Shown piece by piece: positions 28,330 to 39,085 of a DNA stretch of 64,000 bases. Under the pieces are notes generated by a model. That model was given only the letters and a program-made list of their open reading frames with translations, was not told where the DNA came from and did no database searches. Where the stretch lies: positions 90,393,137 to 90,457,136 of the forward strand of contig NC_132923.1 in assembly GCF_047675955.1 (NCBI RefSeq), in the 5' to 3' direction. Positions within the stretch are counted from its first letter, which is position 1; each line of letters starts with the position of its first letter. The DNA is from Chlorocebus sabaeus. Taxonomy: Eukaryota; Chordata; Mammalia; Primates; Cercopithecidae. The position numbers were made by a program, and so were the translations under genes.

Positions 28330-29599
28330 TTCTTAGGCATTAGCGTTGGGCTCTCAGCTCCCTAAGCCCCACCCTGAAGATGGGAGCCAGGCTCTGAAGG
28401 GAATTAGGCCAGCCTCAGAGGATGGCTTGCCAAGCAACTGGAGGGAAGCTGAGAGCACCACCCACCCTTCAGCCTTTCCTCCTCTGGGGCTCACCCCCAC
28501 CCCCAACCAGGGACCAGGGTGTCAGAGGGATCCCTACCAGCTCCCTGCTAGGATCAGGTGAGGACAGGGCAGAGGGGGCTGAAGAGGAAGAGGCTCCCCA
28601 CCCCTCAGGTCGTTGCCGAATCCAGAGGGGATGCTAAGCAAGGATACAAGGGTAACCCATAGCTTGGCAAAGGCAGACAGAGTGGAGCTCAGGAGACGGT
28701 GCCAAGAGAGAAACCAGAAGGCAAACTGAGGTCAGATTTTGTAGAGCCTTGAATGCCAGCTGAGGGGTTTGGCTCTCCCCTGGGGATGCTGAGGAGTCAT
28801 GGTGGGATTCAGAGCAGTTGGTTTGGTGCCTATGAAGCCTGGCTGGGGTGGGCTGCAAAGGAGAAAGGGCGAAGGAGTGGGTGGCACTCTCCACCTCCCT
28901 CCAGTTGTCTGGCAAGCCGTCCTCTGAGGCAGGCAGAGGCTGGGGTGAGGCTCTTGCTGTGATGTCAGTAACAGGCAATGAGACCCCGAAAGAACACCCA
29001 GCACCGGCTCCCAGGCAGCCAAGAAGCACAATGCCCTGTGTGGCAGCAGGGACAGGTGCAGCCTGAGTCTGGAGGGTGGGGGCTCCACATGCACCTGTGA
29101 GGGGCAGAGCTGGGGGCACCCAGGGAGAGGTAAGGTAGGGCAACAGCCCATTACCTCTCGGCAGCTGCCCTCCAGAGCCTCATAATCGTCTATTATTCCA
29201 ACTACTAACAACAGGCAGCAAGAGTCTGGCTGCAGTACGGGACGGGACGGGAAGGAGTGGCCTGGGAGGCGGGACCTTCACCTGCCCAAGACACCCCTTC
29301 CCGGAGTTGGGAGACCCATCAGCCCCACTCCAGGCCCTGAGAGTGGCCAAGAGCTTCTTTCCTATTAGAGAGGTCCAGGCATGGAGCTGAGAAGGCAGGG
29401 AGGGTGCCAGTCTAGAGGTGTCCAGGTCCCAAGCACCAGGAACGGCCTGTGGTCTGTTCATGAGCTGCTTCCTGGGAAAACCTAGCATCTTTCTCTCCCC
29501 TTCAGACCCATCCCTTCCTACCCCCACCCCCCAGGCTAAGTTGTCTGCAGATATTGCGGGGGTGGTTATTAGTATTCATTAAGCCAAAAACTTACTAAA
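28330..29599. other. Non-coding sequence, no gene seen
   Basis: Unique sequence. A weak GGGACGGGACGGGA-type triplication lies near 29240. A pair of related segments, GAGGATGGCTTGCCAAGCAA (28418) and the antisense GAGGACGGCTTGCCAGACAA (28923), with similar flanks (CAACTGGAGGGA), forms an inverted duplicate of about 60 bp. Confidence 0.5.
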
Positions 29600-29764
29600 A
29601 TTCTCCTTATCCTAACCCTTGGCCTGGGCAGCTGTTGTTCACCCATTTTTTACAGATGAGATAAACGAACTTCAAAGGGAAGTCACTTTTTCTAGACCCA
29701 CACAGCTGGTGATGACACTGAAACCAGGGAGGCAGAGAAGGAAGGACAATCATGTACAATCCAG

Positions 29765-29960
29765 GAAGGCAGAGTAGTACAGTGGTTACAAGTGTGACTG
29801 TCGGAGTCTGATGGATTGGGGTTCAAGTCCGCACTCCGCCTGCCTCTTTCTAGCCGGGCAACCTCCCTGAGCCCGAAGTTTCTCGTTCATAAGTGAGTTA
29901 ATCATGCCAACTCACAGGACCCCTACAGCACGGGCCTTATAGGAGAATAGACACACTGTG
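29765..29960 (+). mobile_element. MIR element
   Basis: TAGTACAGTGGTTACAAGTG, GGTTCAAGTCCGCACTCCGC. The tRNA-like 5' part is the ancestral tRNA head of MIR, not a tRNA gene. An antisense MIR-like piece lies just upstream (29600-29735). Confidence 0.82.
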
Positions 29961-30229
29961 ATCCAGTGGGATCTCTGGGGGGATAGTGGCTGTTGTCACT
30001 GCCCAAGGCCACTGAGTGGACAGGTAGAGAAGCAGGGCCTGGTTCCCAGCTCTGTCTGCTTCCAAAGCCCTCAGATGCACCTTCCAGAGGTGGTGGTAGG
30101 CAGCTGGGGTCCCCAGACTCTGTGAGGGGTTGGGCAGTAGGGCAGATGAGTCAGGGTATTGAGCGGGTGGTGGGATGCTAAGAGGCTGAGAGGTTCATCA
30201 TGGCAGGTCCGTTAGGCCATCCCAGCAGA

Positions 30230-30375
30230 GCCCTCTCATTGGGCCTCGCTAATGAGCCTCCACTGGATTATCCGCTCCCACCTCCGCTCCGTTTACTCTG
30301 TCAAATCGAGTTTGCATTTTAAATGGGAATTTGACAAGACGGGCAATTTGTCTGCTGACGAGGTTAATGGGTGTT
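30230..30375. promoter_or_regulatory. Candidate conserved non-coding element with inverted repeat
   Basis: GCTAATGAGCCTCCACTGGA, GGATTATCCGC, and an 8-bp inverted repeat TGTCAAAT / ATTTGACA (30299-30306, 30329-30336) around GTTTGCATTTTAAATGGG. Repeat-free, with retained CpGs. Confidence 0.45.
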
Positions 30376-31194
30376 AGCCCTGCGGACTAGGGAGGGAGAA
30401 CCCATGTCCCTGCACAGTCTGGCCTCTGCTCAGATCAGTGACCCTGGCTGCTGCTCCTCTTCACTCTGCAGCCACTCTGGGCCTCCGTGTATCCAGAGGC
30501 TGTCCCTGTGTCTAGCTCACCTCCTCCAGGCAGCCTTCCCAAAAGCACCCTGACCTGGGTCACCTCAATTAGTCAGGCTGGGTGATGTCCCCTCCACCTG
30601 AATGCAGATAGGATTCCTGAGGGGTGGGCCATGTCATCCCCTCTCAGAGGAGGGGCCTCCTCTCTCAGCCCAGGCTTCTAGGGCAGAGCCAGATTTTCCC
30701 TCAGAGTTGGGTTCCCAAGGGCTGGGGTGTCTTCCCTCCTGCTTCCCCCTACTCCCCACTCCCATATGGAATTTGGAATGGAGCCAGCAGAGCTGGTGTT
30801 GCCACATCCTGAGTTTCAGTGCTGGGATGCGGACTGGTTGGCAAGAAAAGGTTTTGAATCCATCACCTCCAAGCCAGCACCTTTGTGGAGCAACTCCCAA
30901 TGTTGGGGCTAACAGGAGAGCTGGGGAACGACCTGAGACGTCCTGATGAGGCCCGAGTTGACCTCTTCCACATGGGTTCCTTCCCAAGATCCTCTCCCTC
31001 AAAAATGAGCAAGAATCCAGAACCCAGGGGCTGGACCAGGCCAGGATGGGTTGGGGCTATAGAAGAAGCAGCCTTGGCCTCCCCCTCCTCCTGGGCGCCC
31101 AGCGCCCTTCCCCACCCCAGCTAATGTGCCACAATTACTTCCTAAGTGCCCAAACAAATGTGGCTGCTGGGGAAAGTGACACGGGCTCCAGGTG

Positions 31195-31445
31195 ATGGAT
31201 TCGTGCCATCGGGGAGCCGGGCGGAGCGGGCTCCGAAAGGGGGGGCAACACTAATATTGTATCAGCGTCGGCGCCGGCGCCACGAGCCGGTGATGAATAT
31301 GTGTCACTTTACACGGCGCACACTCGGGGGCCTGGCTGCGCAGGCATGGAAAATAGAGTGTCTGGGATTAATGATATTGAAAATGATAGAGAGCAGATTG
31401 GAAATGGCTTCGCCCGCCCGACCCGCAGAGATGGAAACGTACCTC
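31195..31445. promoter_or_regulatory. Candidate conserved non-coding element
   Basis: CpG-rich head (GTCGGCGCCGGCGCCACGAG) then an AT core (GGTGATGAATATGTGTCAC; GGGATTAATGATATTGAAAA) then CpG again (CTTCGCCCGCCCGACCCGC). It shares a 26-bp motif with the element at 34075. Confidence 0.5.
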
Positions 31446-31974
31446 ACAGCTATCTGCCCAGGCCTGGCCCCCCACCTGCCCCCCTTCACCTTCCACAAGC
31501 TGCAGAGGCCCACAATGAGGACCCTGAGTCTTGATCCTGCCAGGGGCTCCTCAGGGTGGCACACATTGGGGTGGGTACACCTGTGAGCAGAGACACAGAA
31601 AACAAGAAAACCTCAGCCCCAATTCACCTTTGACCTTGGTCCCAGATGAGCCAGACCCCAGTCACCCAATGAACCTTGGCCTTGTCCACAGACCAAGCCC
31701 TGACCCCAGTTCCAGCTGAGCCCTGCCTCTGGCCACGCCACAGAGTGAGTCTGCAGAAGCTTGAGTCTCTCACAAGACCATGAGGGTGGAGGTAGGGGAG
31801 AGGGGTCAAGGGTGGGGGTGGGTGGTTGTAGAGGTGAGGCTGGAGAACATGGACCCCTGAGTGTAATGCACCCCACTGCCAGAGGGAAGGTCGAAGCCCA
31901 GTCTGTTACTCCATGGTGTGGATGCCCCAGCAAGCAAGCAGGTGAACAGGTGTCTTCTCCATTGATGTCATTCT

Positions 31975-32265
31975 AAGTGTCTATGTTGGGTTACATGACT
32001 GTGTCTACACACATACGTACATACTTGCAGGTATGTGTACATGTATGTGTGCATCTGCTCACAAATACACCTGTGGGGTTGTGTCTGGCATGTGCAGGAA
32101 TGTCCATAACTGGGTTTGTCACTTTGTGTGCCTTGGTGTGTGTACAGCATCTCTGAGGACTGTATGTGTATGAGTGTGGCTTGCCTGAGGCCACTCTGTG
32201 CATGGAGATGCCTGTGGTGAGCACACATGTGTGTTTTTGTGTGTGTGTGTCTAAATGTTTACCCA
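31975..32265 (+). repeat. Degenerate TG/CA-rich stretch
   Basis: GTGTGTG, TATGTGTACATG and similar fragments with many interruptions. Similar decayed TG-rich stretches lie at 2690-2900 and 4065-4240 (CA sense), and a CACA-rich one at 62330-62600. Confidence 0.6.
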
Positions 32266-32514
32266 TAGATGAAGGGACTCCAGCATGTGGCCATTAGTTA
32301 AGAAAAACTCTGTTTTATGAGGCCTGACCCTGGTCATAGGCTAAATTCCCAACATCAGGACAAGATGCCTTTCCCTGTTGGAATAGACACTATTACACTA
32401 GAATTTGATCAAATTTCCCAGATGGACAGAAACCCTGAGACCATCAGTCCAACCTCAACATCCATCCCAACATCAGTCCCCATCCAAACCAAGGTCAGAG
32501 GATGCACCTACATC

Positions 32515-32960
32515 AACATTATTAATTCAGTCAACAAACACTCCTTGAAGGCTCATAACATGGCAGGTGCCATCTCTGGTGAGCAGAACAAACACAGTTC
32601 CTGACCTCATGGAGGTACAACCCATCAGAGGAGTCTGACCCTGAGCAAGTACACAGATGAGGAAACACAACGACAGTGTGCAAAAAGGGCCACAAAACAG
32701 GTGTTCAGAAGACTGTGATAGAGATTCATGGGGTGACCTGGCATTTAATCGGGGTCGGCTCCTCTGTGCAGTGACATTTGAGCTGAGGAATGAGGAGCCA
32801 GCTCTGTGGAAAAAGGGGAACAGAAAGAGCACTGGACATATTCTTGGTCTTGTCAGGAGACAGAGGTGGGCAGAGAGACAGGAGGAGAGGCTGGGGCCAG
32901 CAGGGGCTTCGATTTTGTTCACCATGGGAGGTAGAGCCACTGGAGGGGTTAAGCAAGAGA
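32515..32960 (-). mobile_element. L2-like relic, antisense
   Basis: ATTCAGTCAACAAACACTCC, GCAGTGACATTTGAGCTGAG and GTTAAGCAAGAGAGTGTCAT match a common old LINE pattern. The family is from memory. Confidence 0.6.
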
Positions 32961-32989
32961 GTGTCATAATCATATTGCATTGTGTTGTT

Positions 32990-33118
32990 TTTATTTATTT
33001 ATTTAGAGATGGGATCTTGCTCTGTCACCCAGGCTGGAGTGCAGTGGCTATTCACAGGTGCGATCATAGTTCACCGCAGCCTGGAATTCCTGGGCTCAAG
33101 CCGACCTTCCTGCCTCAG
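32990..33118 (-). mobile_element. Alu left-monomer fragment, antisense
   Basis: ATTT repeats, GAGATGGGATCTTGCTCTGT to CTTCCTGCCTCAG. Monomer length. Confidence 0.85.
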
Positions 33119-34074
33119 GAAGAGCACTCTGTTGGGTGGATGAACACTTGGAGGTATTGATAACAGAAGCTGGTAAACCTTTCTGAAAGTTCTGGTATCC
33201 ACACCAGGCCCAGGGTCCATACCCTCCCAGCAATAGCAGCAGCGTGCACACATCACAGCCATCACTAATACCACCAGCTGGTGCTTCCCAGCCGCATCTC
33301 GAGGGCCTGGGGTTCCCTGTCCACTTTCTCTCAGTCCTGCTACTTTACTCCTGCCTGGGAGAGTGGCCCTTCCTCAGCTCCACTCTCTGTCCCATGGGGT
33401 TGCCTGGAAATGCTCTCTCCCCAGACCACCTGGATCTTCCCAGCTCTACTATCATCCAAAGAACCAGACCTGCAAAAGCTAGGAGTTCCTATGAAGATAG
33501 GAGAGAAGAAGGGAGCTTCAAACTGGTAGTGAGAAGCCCTGGTCTGAGCAGAGAACCCTTTGTGCCCAGAGTCCATTTCTGGAGAAAGAGGCACAACTCC
33601 CAGGGCAGCCCCACCCCCAGCTGTAGGAACTCTGAACACACCTGTCAGTGTCCCCACGGGGTCCTATTGCACTGCACAGCAGAGAGCCGACCTCCTGAAA
33701 AGAGAAAATACCAGCACAGGGCTGGCACAAGGGTAGCGCATGGGAAATGTGAGTGGAGGGGAAGGACAGAGTCCCATACTGGGTGCAGGCAGAGCTGGGT
33801 GACCTGACTGCACCCCAGTCTCAGCACCAGCCCCCAATCCTACCCTGTTGCCTGCAGCCCGGGGCAGGCAGGCTCCCTGTTGGCAGTGACTCTGTGTTTG
33901 GAGGAGGATGAGGGGCTGAGCCCTACCCCGGGCTGCCTTCTCCCTCTCTGCTTCCGTCTCTTTCTGCTCGCCTGCTTTCTCTCTCAATCTCTCTCAATCT
34001 CTCTTCGTCTCTGCTCCTTTCTCTCCCTCCTTCCCTGCCTCTCTCCCTGAGTCATTTGCAGAGCGGAGATGGCC

Positions 34075-34180
34075 TAGCCCATCTGGGAGCGAGAGCGCGG
34101 CCCGGTGACGGAGGCGCAGGTAATAGCCAAGTGGAGGAGAGAGACGTGGAAATTTATGACATTGAAAATGACTGAGAGAG
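34075..34180. promoter_or_regulatory. Candidate conserved non-coding element
   Basis: CpG-bearing head (GAGCGAGAGCGCGGCCCGGT) followed by TTTATGACATTGAAAATGAC at 34153, which resembles 31368-31393 (22 of 26 bases). A GA-rich stretch follows. Confidence 0.45.
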
Positions 34181-35784
34181 AGTGTGTATGTGAGTGTGGG
34201 AGAAGGAGAGGGCAGGAGGGGCGGGAAGGGAGAGGGAGCTCGCTCGCATGTGCTCTCACCGCACTCACGGCCCTACCCCTCCCACCAAGGGAGACCAACC
34301 TTGTAGAGAGGAGAGGACAAGGGTGAGCGGGAGGAGGCAGCCAGACCAAAGACAAAGGCAGACAGACAGACAGATGGTAGGACAGGGAGGGCAGGTGAAA
34401 GGAGGGGAGGGAGAGGAGCAGGTGAGCCCAGGACACAGAGCAAGGCTGAGAATCACTGTGGAGAGCCGCCCAGAGTGTCTGGCTTGTCCCTGTCCTGGCC
34501 CCCCCACCCCAACAGGAGCTCTGCTCTGAGGGGAGGGTGTCCCCATGGCATATGGTAGCATGGAGGCTGGAGTCTGAGCTGGAGATTTTCTAAAGGAGGA
34601 GGCCCAGAGGAGGCCAGGCATGCTCCAGGTTGTACAGCAGGTCAATGACCACATGGGGCCTGAATCCAGAACTTTCTCCCAACTTAGGCTCCATGTCCCA
34701 CAGGTGCTGGGGTATGGGGAGCTAGGAGGTAGAGGAGCTAGATCTTGTAGCCATCTGCCCCTCCAACAGCTCTTCCCTCTGGACCATGGGAGGCAGGGGA
34801 ATGGCCAGAATGACCTCTCCATATCCTCTTGTAGTCAGAAGAGAATCTGTTTCCTTGGGGTGCTAAGTCCATAATCCTCTCTTCCATAGCCACCCTCAGA
34901 CCACCTGGGACTCTGTTGCTGAGGACATGAATAATTAGACATCCTCCAGAGAGCTGATCCCCTCACCTCCACCCATGGCCACCCAGACCCGCAGACGACA
35001 CTCCACCCCTCAGCCCCACTCTGCTTCCTCTTGGCTCTCATGCAGCTGAGTCCCCGCCCTGCCCCAGTCACCATCCCTTGCCCTGGGACTCCATTCTTTG
35101 TTCAGATACCCTCCCTCTCTGGGCCTCAGTTGCCTCATCTGTAAAATGAGAATAACAATACCTTTCTATGCCCATTATCCTGGAGCTGGAGGAGCAAAGA
35201 CAAGACTCAGAGGGTACACCTCAGTCTCCTCAAGTCTCAGAATTCTTTTTCATTGGAGCATGGAGGTTATCTTAACTCCAGAGGAGTTGTCAGTAGTTGT
35301 GGCTGATTTTGTGGGTGATGTCGGCGGAAACAGGACTCCCAGGCATCCCAATAATATACACACTCAGCCATCTCCCAAGGAAGCTGGTGTATCAAGTAGT
35401 CAAAAGGTAGAATCCTCCATGCCCAGGTGCAGGAGAAGGTTGAGTCCTAAATATGCGGGAGGCTGTGTCCCAGGCAAACAGCAGAGGAGGTCTGATCTCG
35501 GCCCTAATCCTCTAGCTCGGGCTCTGGCAAGACAGGTGGCTTCCGGCTCTTAGAGACCTTGCCCCCTACCCCCAGCAACTTGGGGCCTGACTGAACAGGT
35601 ATCCAGGTTTCCCTGACTGGAAAGTAAAAGAGGTTACTCCCCACTCCACATCCCTGCCCACTTCCCCCAACCAGCCTTCAACAGGCCCCCCCCTTCCCTC
35701 TCTTTACCTCCCTCTCCTGCTCCATAGCACTCTGGAACATGTTCTCTGATTAACCTCTCCCAGCCAAGAGCATTCAAAGAGGCT

Positions 35785-36020
35785 GTATAGTGCAGTGGTT
35801 GAAAGCACCAGCTTTGGGACCAGAAAAGCCCCAAATCACAGCTCTGCCCTTTGCCTGGGTGCACTTGGGCTCATCATTTAACGTCTCTGAGCCTTGTTTC
35901 CTCATCCTCATCTGGCAAATGGAGCCATAAATGCCCGGGTCAAGGATTGTGTGAAGATCACATGAAGTCATGAAAGCAAAGTGACTGGCACAGAGGAGAT
36001 GCTCAGCAAATGCCAGCTGC
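35785..36020 (+). mobile_element. MIR element
   Basis: GTATAGTGCAGTGGTTGAAA, CTCTGAGCCTTGTTTCCTCA, GCACAGAGGAGATGCTCAGC. A further MIR fragment is at 35105-35165. Confidence 0.85.
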
Positions 36021-36424
36021 CATCTCCCTCCCAACCCCGTATTACATTTAACTGTGTCTTAGTTTTCTGCTGCACTTAGAGGATAAGGATGAGAGCTGAG
36101 GGTAGGGAGAGAAGAAAGAGCAGCAGCAGTAGCAGCTTCAGGAGGCTCCTGATCACTTAGAAGAGACAAAGACTGAGCTAAAGTAGGAGAGACTCAGGTT
36201 AGCCCTGAGAGGGACTTCCCGTACTGAGACCCTGGAGGAAGCCACATTTCAAAGGCCCCGCGTGTTTAAGTTCAGTCTGTTCCCAGGACCATATCCTCAT
36301 CCTAGAGGCAGCTCTGAGGAGGCAGCAGCTGCCCTGTCTGGGGAGCAGTGGGGGAGGTGAAGAGTTCACTGGGCTCCGGGGCTGTGGGCTGCAGGCCTCC
36401 CACCCAGCCCTGGTGCCCTGGCCT

Positions 36425-36580
36425 GGCCCATTGTGGCCACATAAAAGGTGACGGATGGTTAATAGGGGAGATAACAGGATTCATAAGGGAAATTTATCGG
36501 TCACTCCGGTGGTATAAATATGTTTATAGCGGACCAAGGGGAAATGAAGAAGCCCCAATAAATCACCATGAAGCCACCAG
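36425..36580. promoter_or_regulatory. Candidate conserved non-coding element
   Basis: ATGGTTAATAGGGGAGATAA, GGGAAATTTATCGGTCACTC, GGTATAAATATGTTTATAGC: AT-rich, repeat-free, with isolated CpGs. Confidence 0.42.
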
Positions 36581-36929
36581 CCACTAATAGGCAAGCAGCA
36601 GTGGGAACCCCAGTGTTGGCGATTGCAGACACCCCCTCTGGCTGCCCGCTAATGGCATGGTGGGGCTGGAGACTCATCAAGCTGGACAGATGCCCAACCC
36701 ACGCCATGGCGGGAACAAGACCCCAGGGGCCACCTCTGTTGGACCTGAGCTGCCCTGCCTGCTGTGCACCCCCCACTTCCCCCAGTCTGGATTTGGCCAG
36801 GCTGGAAGGGCTGCGGGAACAGGGCAGTGGGTATATGAACCAGGTCTAGGAGGCTTCATGGTGCCTAGGTTAAAGAGTCTCTGGAGTCAGAAATGACTTC
36901 AAAACTTTATCTGCCGTTTTCCAATCCCT

Positions 36930-37030
36930 GCCTGTCTTAGAATTTCCTTGTTTGCAAAATGACTTCGCAACCTTAGAAAGCTGTTGTGTAGAGTAGAGAG
37001 ATAATCCATTATCATAGCGCTTGGTATTTT
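36930..37030 (+). mobile_element. MIR-like fragment beside an Alu
   Basis: CCTTGTTTGCAAAATGACTT to CATTATCATAGCGCTTGG, a decayed MIR 3' half; an Alu fragment follows at 37048. Confidence 0.5.
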
Positions 37031-37047
37031 GTAGCCTCAAAAATGGC

Positions 37048-37212
37048 ACCTCAGCCTCCTGAGTAGCTGGGACCACAGGCATGAACCACCACGCCCAGCT
37101 AGTTTTTAACTTTTTTATAGAGACAAAGTCTGTTGCTCTTGAGCTCAAGTGATCCTTCTGCCTTGGCCTTCCAAAGTGCCAGGATTACAGGCATGAGGCA
37201 CCTCCCCTGGCC
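37048..37212 (-). mobile_element. Alu fragment, antisense, between MIR pieces
   Basis: CTCAGCCTCCTGAGTAGCTG to GAGGCACCTCCCCTGGCC. MIR-like sequence lies on both sides (36930-37030 and 37213-37320). Confidence 0.85.
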
Positions 37213-37813
37213 ATCCCCATTTCATAGATGAGGAACCTGAGGCTCAGAAGTTAAGAAGCTTGCCTGGGATCCCACAGTTAGAAGAGAAAGGCTCTGTTTG
37301 ATTCCCAAGCCTAGAATCTTCTCGTTGCCCCAGTGTAGGACCCCATTCCTTCCTCAAAGTCACGGGGGGGGGTTCCCTGAACCTCTTCCCCCAGAAGAGA
37401 CCTAGGATTTCAGGGGCCATGAAGCATTCAAGTCAAAACCCCGGGGCTCTGGCAGTGACTTGCTGGTGCTGATGACAGCTCTCCATCTATCCCTTCTCTC
37501 CCTGCCCCTGCTACTTCTTGACCCCTCTCCCCCAGCAAGGGCTCAACTCAGCTCCTGTGACCTCACCCCAGTACGGTGGTTGCCTAAAGACTTCCATCTG
37601 ATCTGTATGGGAGGTCCATATCTGGGCTCACTGGCCCTGCCGGCCCTGCCATCTTTGTCACAGCCTCATGTCTTCTAGCTCAGCTTACTCCTTCATTCAT
37701 TCTTTCAGAAACATTCAAGGACCTTCTTCCAAGGGCACAATACCCAGCAACATGGACAAGGCCTGGCCCTATGGTGAAGTCAGGTCTGGATCATGGAATT
37801 GAATGGGGTGTGT

Positions 37814-38094
37814 TGCCAGGTGTCATGGGACTAATGCCTGTAATCCCAACACTGGGAGGTTGAGGTGGGAGAATCGCTTGAGGCCAGGAGTTCCAGATCA
37901 GGCTGGACAACACAGCAAGACCCATGTCTACAAAAAACTTAAAAAATTAGCAGGGCATGGTGGCATGTGCCTATAGTCCCAGCTACTTGAGAGACAGAGG
38001 TGGGAGGATCACTTTAGCCCAGGAGGTTGAGGCAGCAGTGAGCTATGATTGCACTACTGCACTCCAGCCTGGGTGACAGAGTGACACCCTGTCA
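37814..38094 (+). mobile_element. Old Alu element (AluJ-like)
   Basis: TGCCAGGTGTCATGGGACTA to GTGACACCCTGTCA. Diverged; the tail is an AAT repeat. Confidence 0.92.
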
Positions 38095-38122
38095 CTAATA
38101 ATAATAATAATAATAATAATAA
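38095..38122 (+). repeat. (AAT)n at an Alu 3' end
   Basis: ACTAATAATAATAATAATAA ends the Alu at 37814-38094; it is a mutated A-tail. Confidence 0.9.
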
Positions 38123-38589
38123 GTGTATTGTGTTGAGGCTAAGGCAGCACAGAGGCTGGGGAGGACTGGAATCACAGAATGGGTAGGGAGAAGGCAGGAA
38201 AAGCATTTCCAGAGGAGGGAACAGCTTGAGCGGGTGGGGAGGAAGCAGGACTTTCTGGTCCCACTGGCGCCGGCTGGTCTCCCGGTTTCTCTCTCAATGC
38301 TGAAAGGCTGCGCATCATTTCCTACATAAGCCCCACATCACTTTGTCCCTATCCTCAAGCCCTCCTCCCTTTATTCGTGGTCACGCTGTTCAACCATCAT
38401 TCTTACCTCCACTCTGGACAAAGCCTCGGCCTCCTCCCCAGTTTCCTGCCAGGACGGCGAGTCCCTCTGCAAACTACGCCCAGCCCAGCGCTGCCTGAGC
38501 CCCACTTACACAAATGCCAAGGGAAGGGGAACAGGGCCTTGGAGGTCTTGAGACCCCACCTCTCCCTGCCTGCTCGGGGGAAGGGAGGG

Positions 38590-39085
38590 ACTGAGCCGCC
38601 TTGGCCCCGGTCCGGCCCTCCGCGCATCTCGCTGAATCTCGGTCTCTCCCCGCCTCTCCTTCGTGTCCCAGACTCTCCAGTCCCGGCCTCTCCGGCTCTC
38701 TCCCGGTCTCGGGCTCCGTTTCTCCGTCTCTCTCCCTCCCGAGGCCTCCTCCCCAGCTGGGCGGGGTAGATCGCTCCGTAAATAGGCGGATGGCCCGGGG
38801 CGCTGCGGGCGCAGACACTCGTTTTTAGAGCCGGTAATTGACTCCTTTCAGTTGATAATTCATGGCTTGCATATGCGCTTTAATGCGGGCGCCCCGGGAG
38901 GCGCGGCAGGCAGGGCGGGAGCGGGGCGCGGGCCTGCGCGGCTGCCCGTCCGTCCGTATACGCGGGAGACGTGGTCGCTCCCACCCGGGCTGCCTGCCCA
39001 GCGCTCCCGAGGCCGCGGGCGACGGAAGGGGCGTGTGCTGGGTGGGACGCAAAGGCCGAGCGGTCCCTGGGCGGCGCGGGGCCTA
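38590..39085. promoter_or_regulatory. CpG island, candidate conserved regulatory element C
   Basis: CpG-rich flanks surround an AT-rich core at about 38825-38890 (CGGTAATTGACTCCTTTCAG, TTGATAATTCATGGC, TTGCATATGCGCTTTAATGC) with homeodomain and POU octamer-like sites. No coding exon supported. Confidence 0.62.

Noticed and set aside
29765..29850. tRNA-like sequence with GGTTCAAGTCC
   Set aside because: It is the tRNA-derived head of a MIR element; it continues into MIR body and lacks a foldable acceptor stem.
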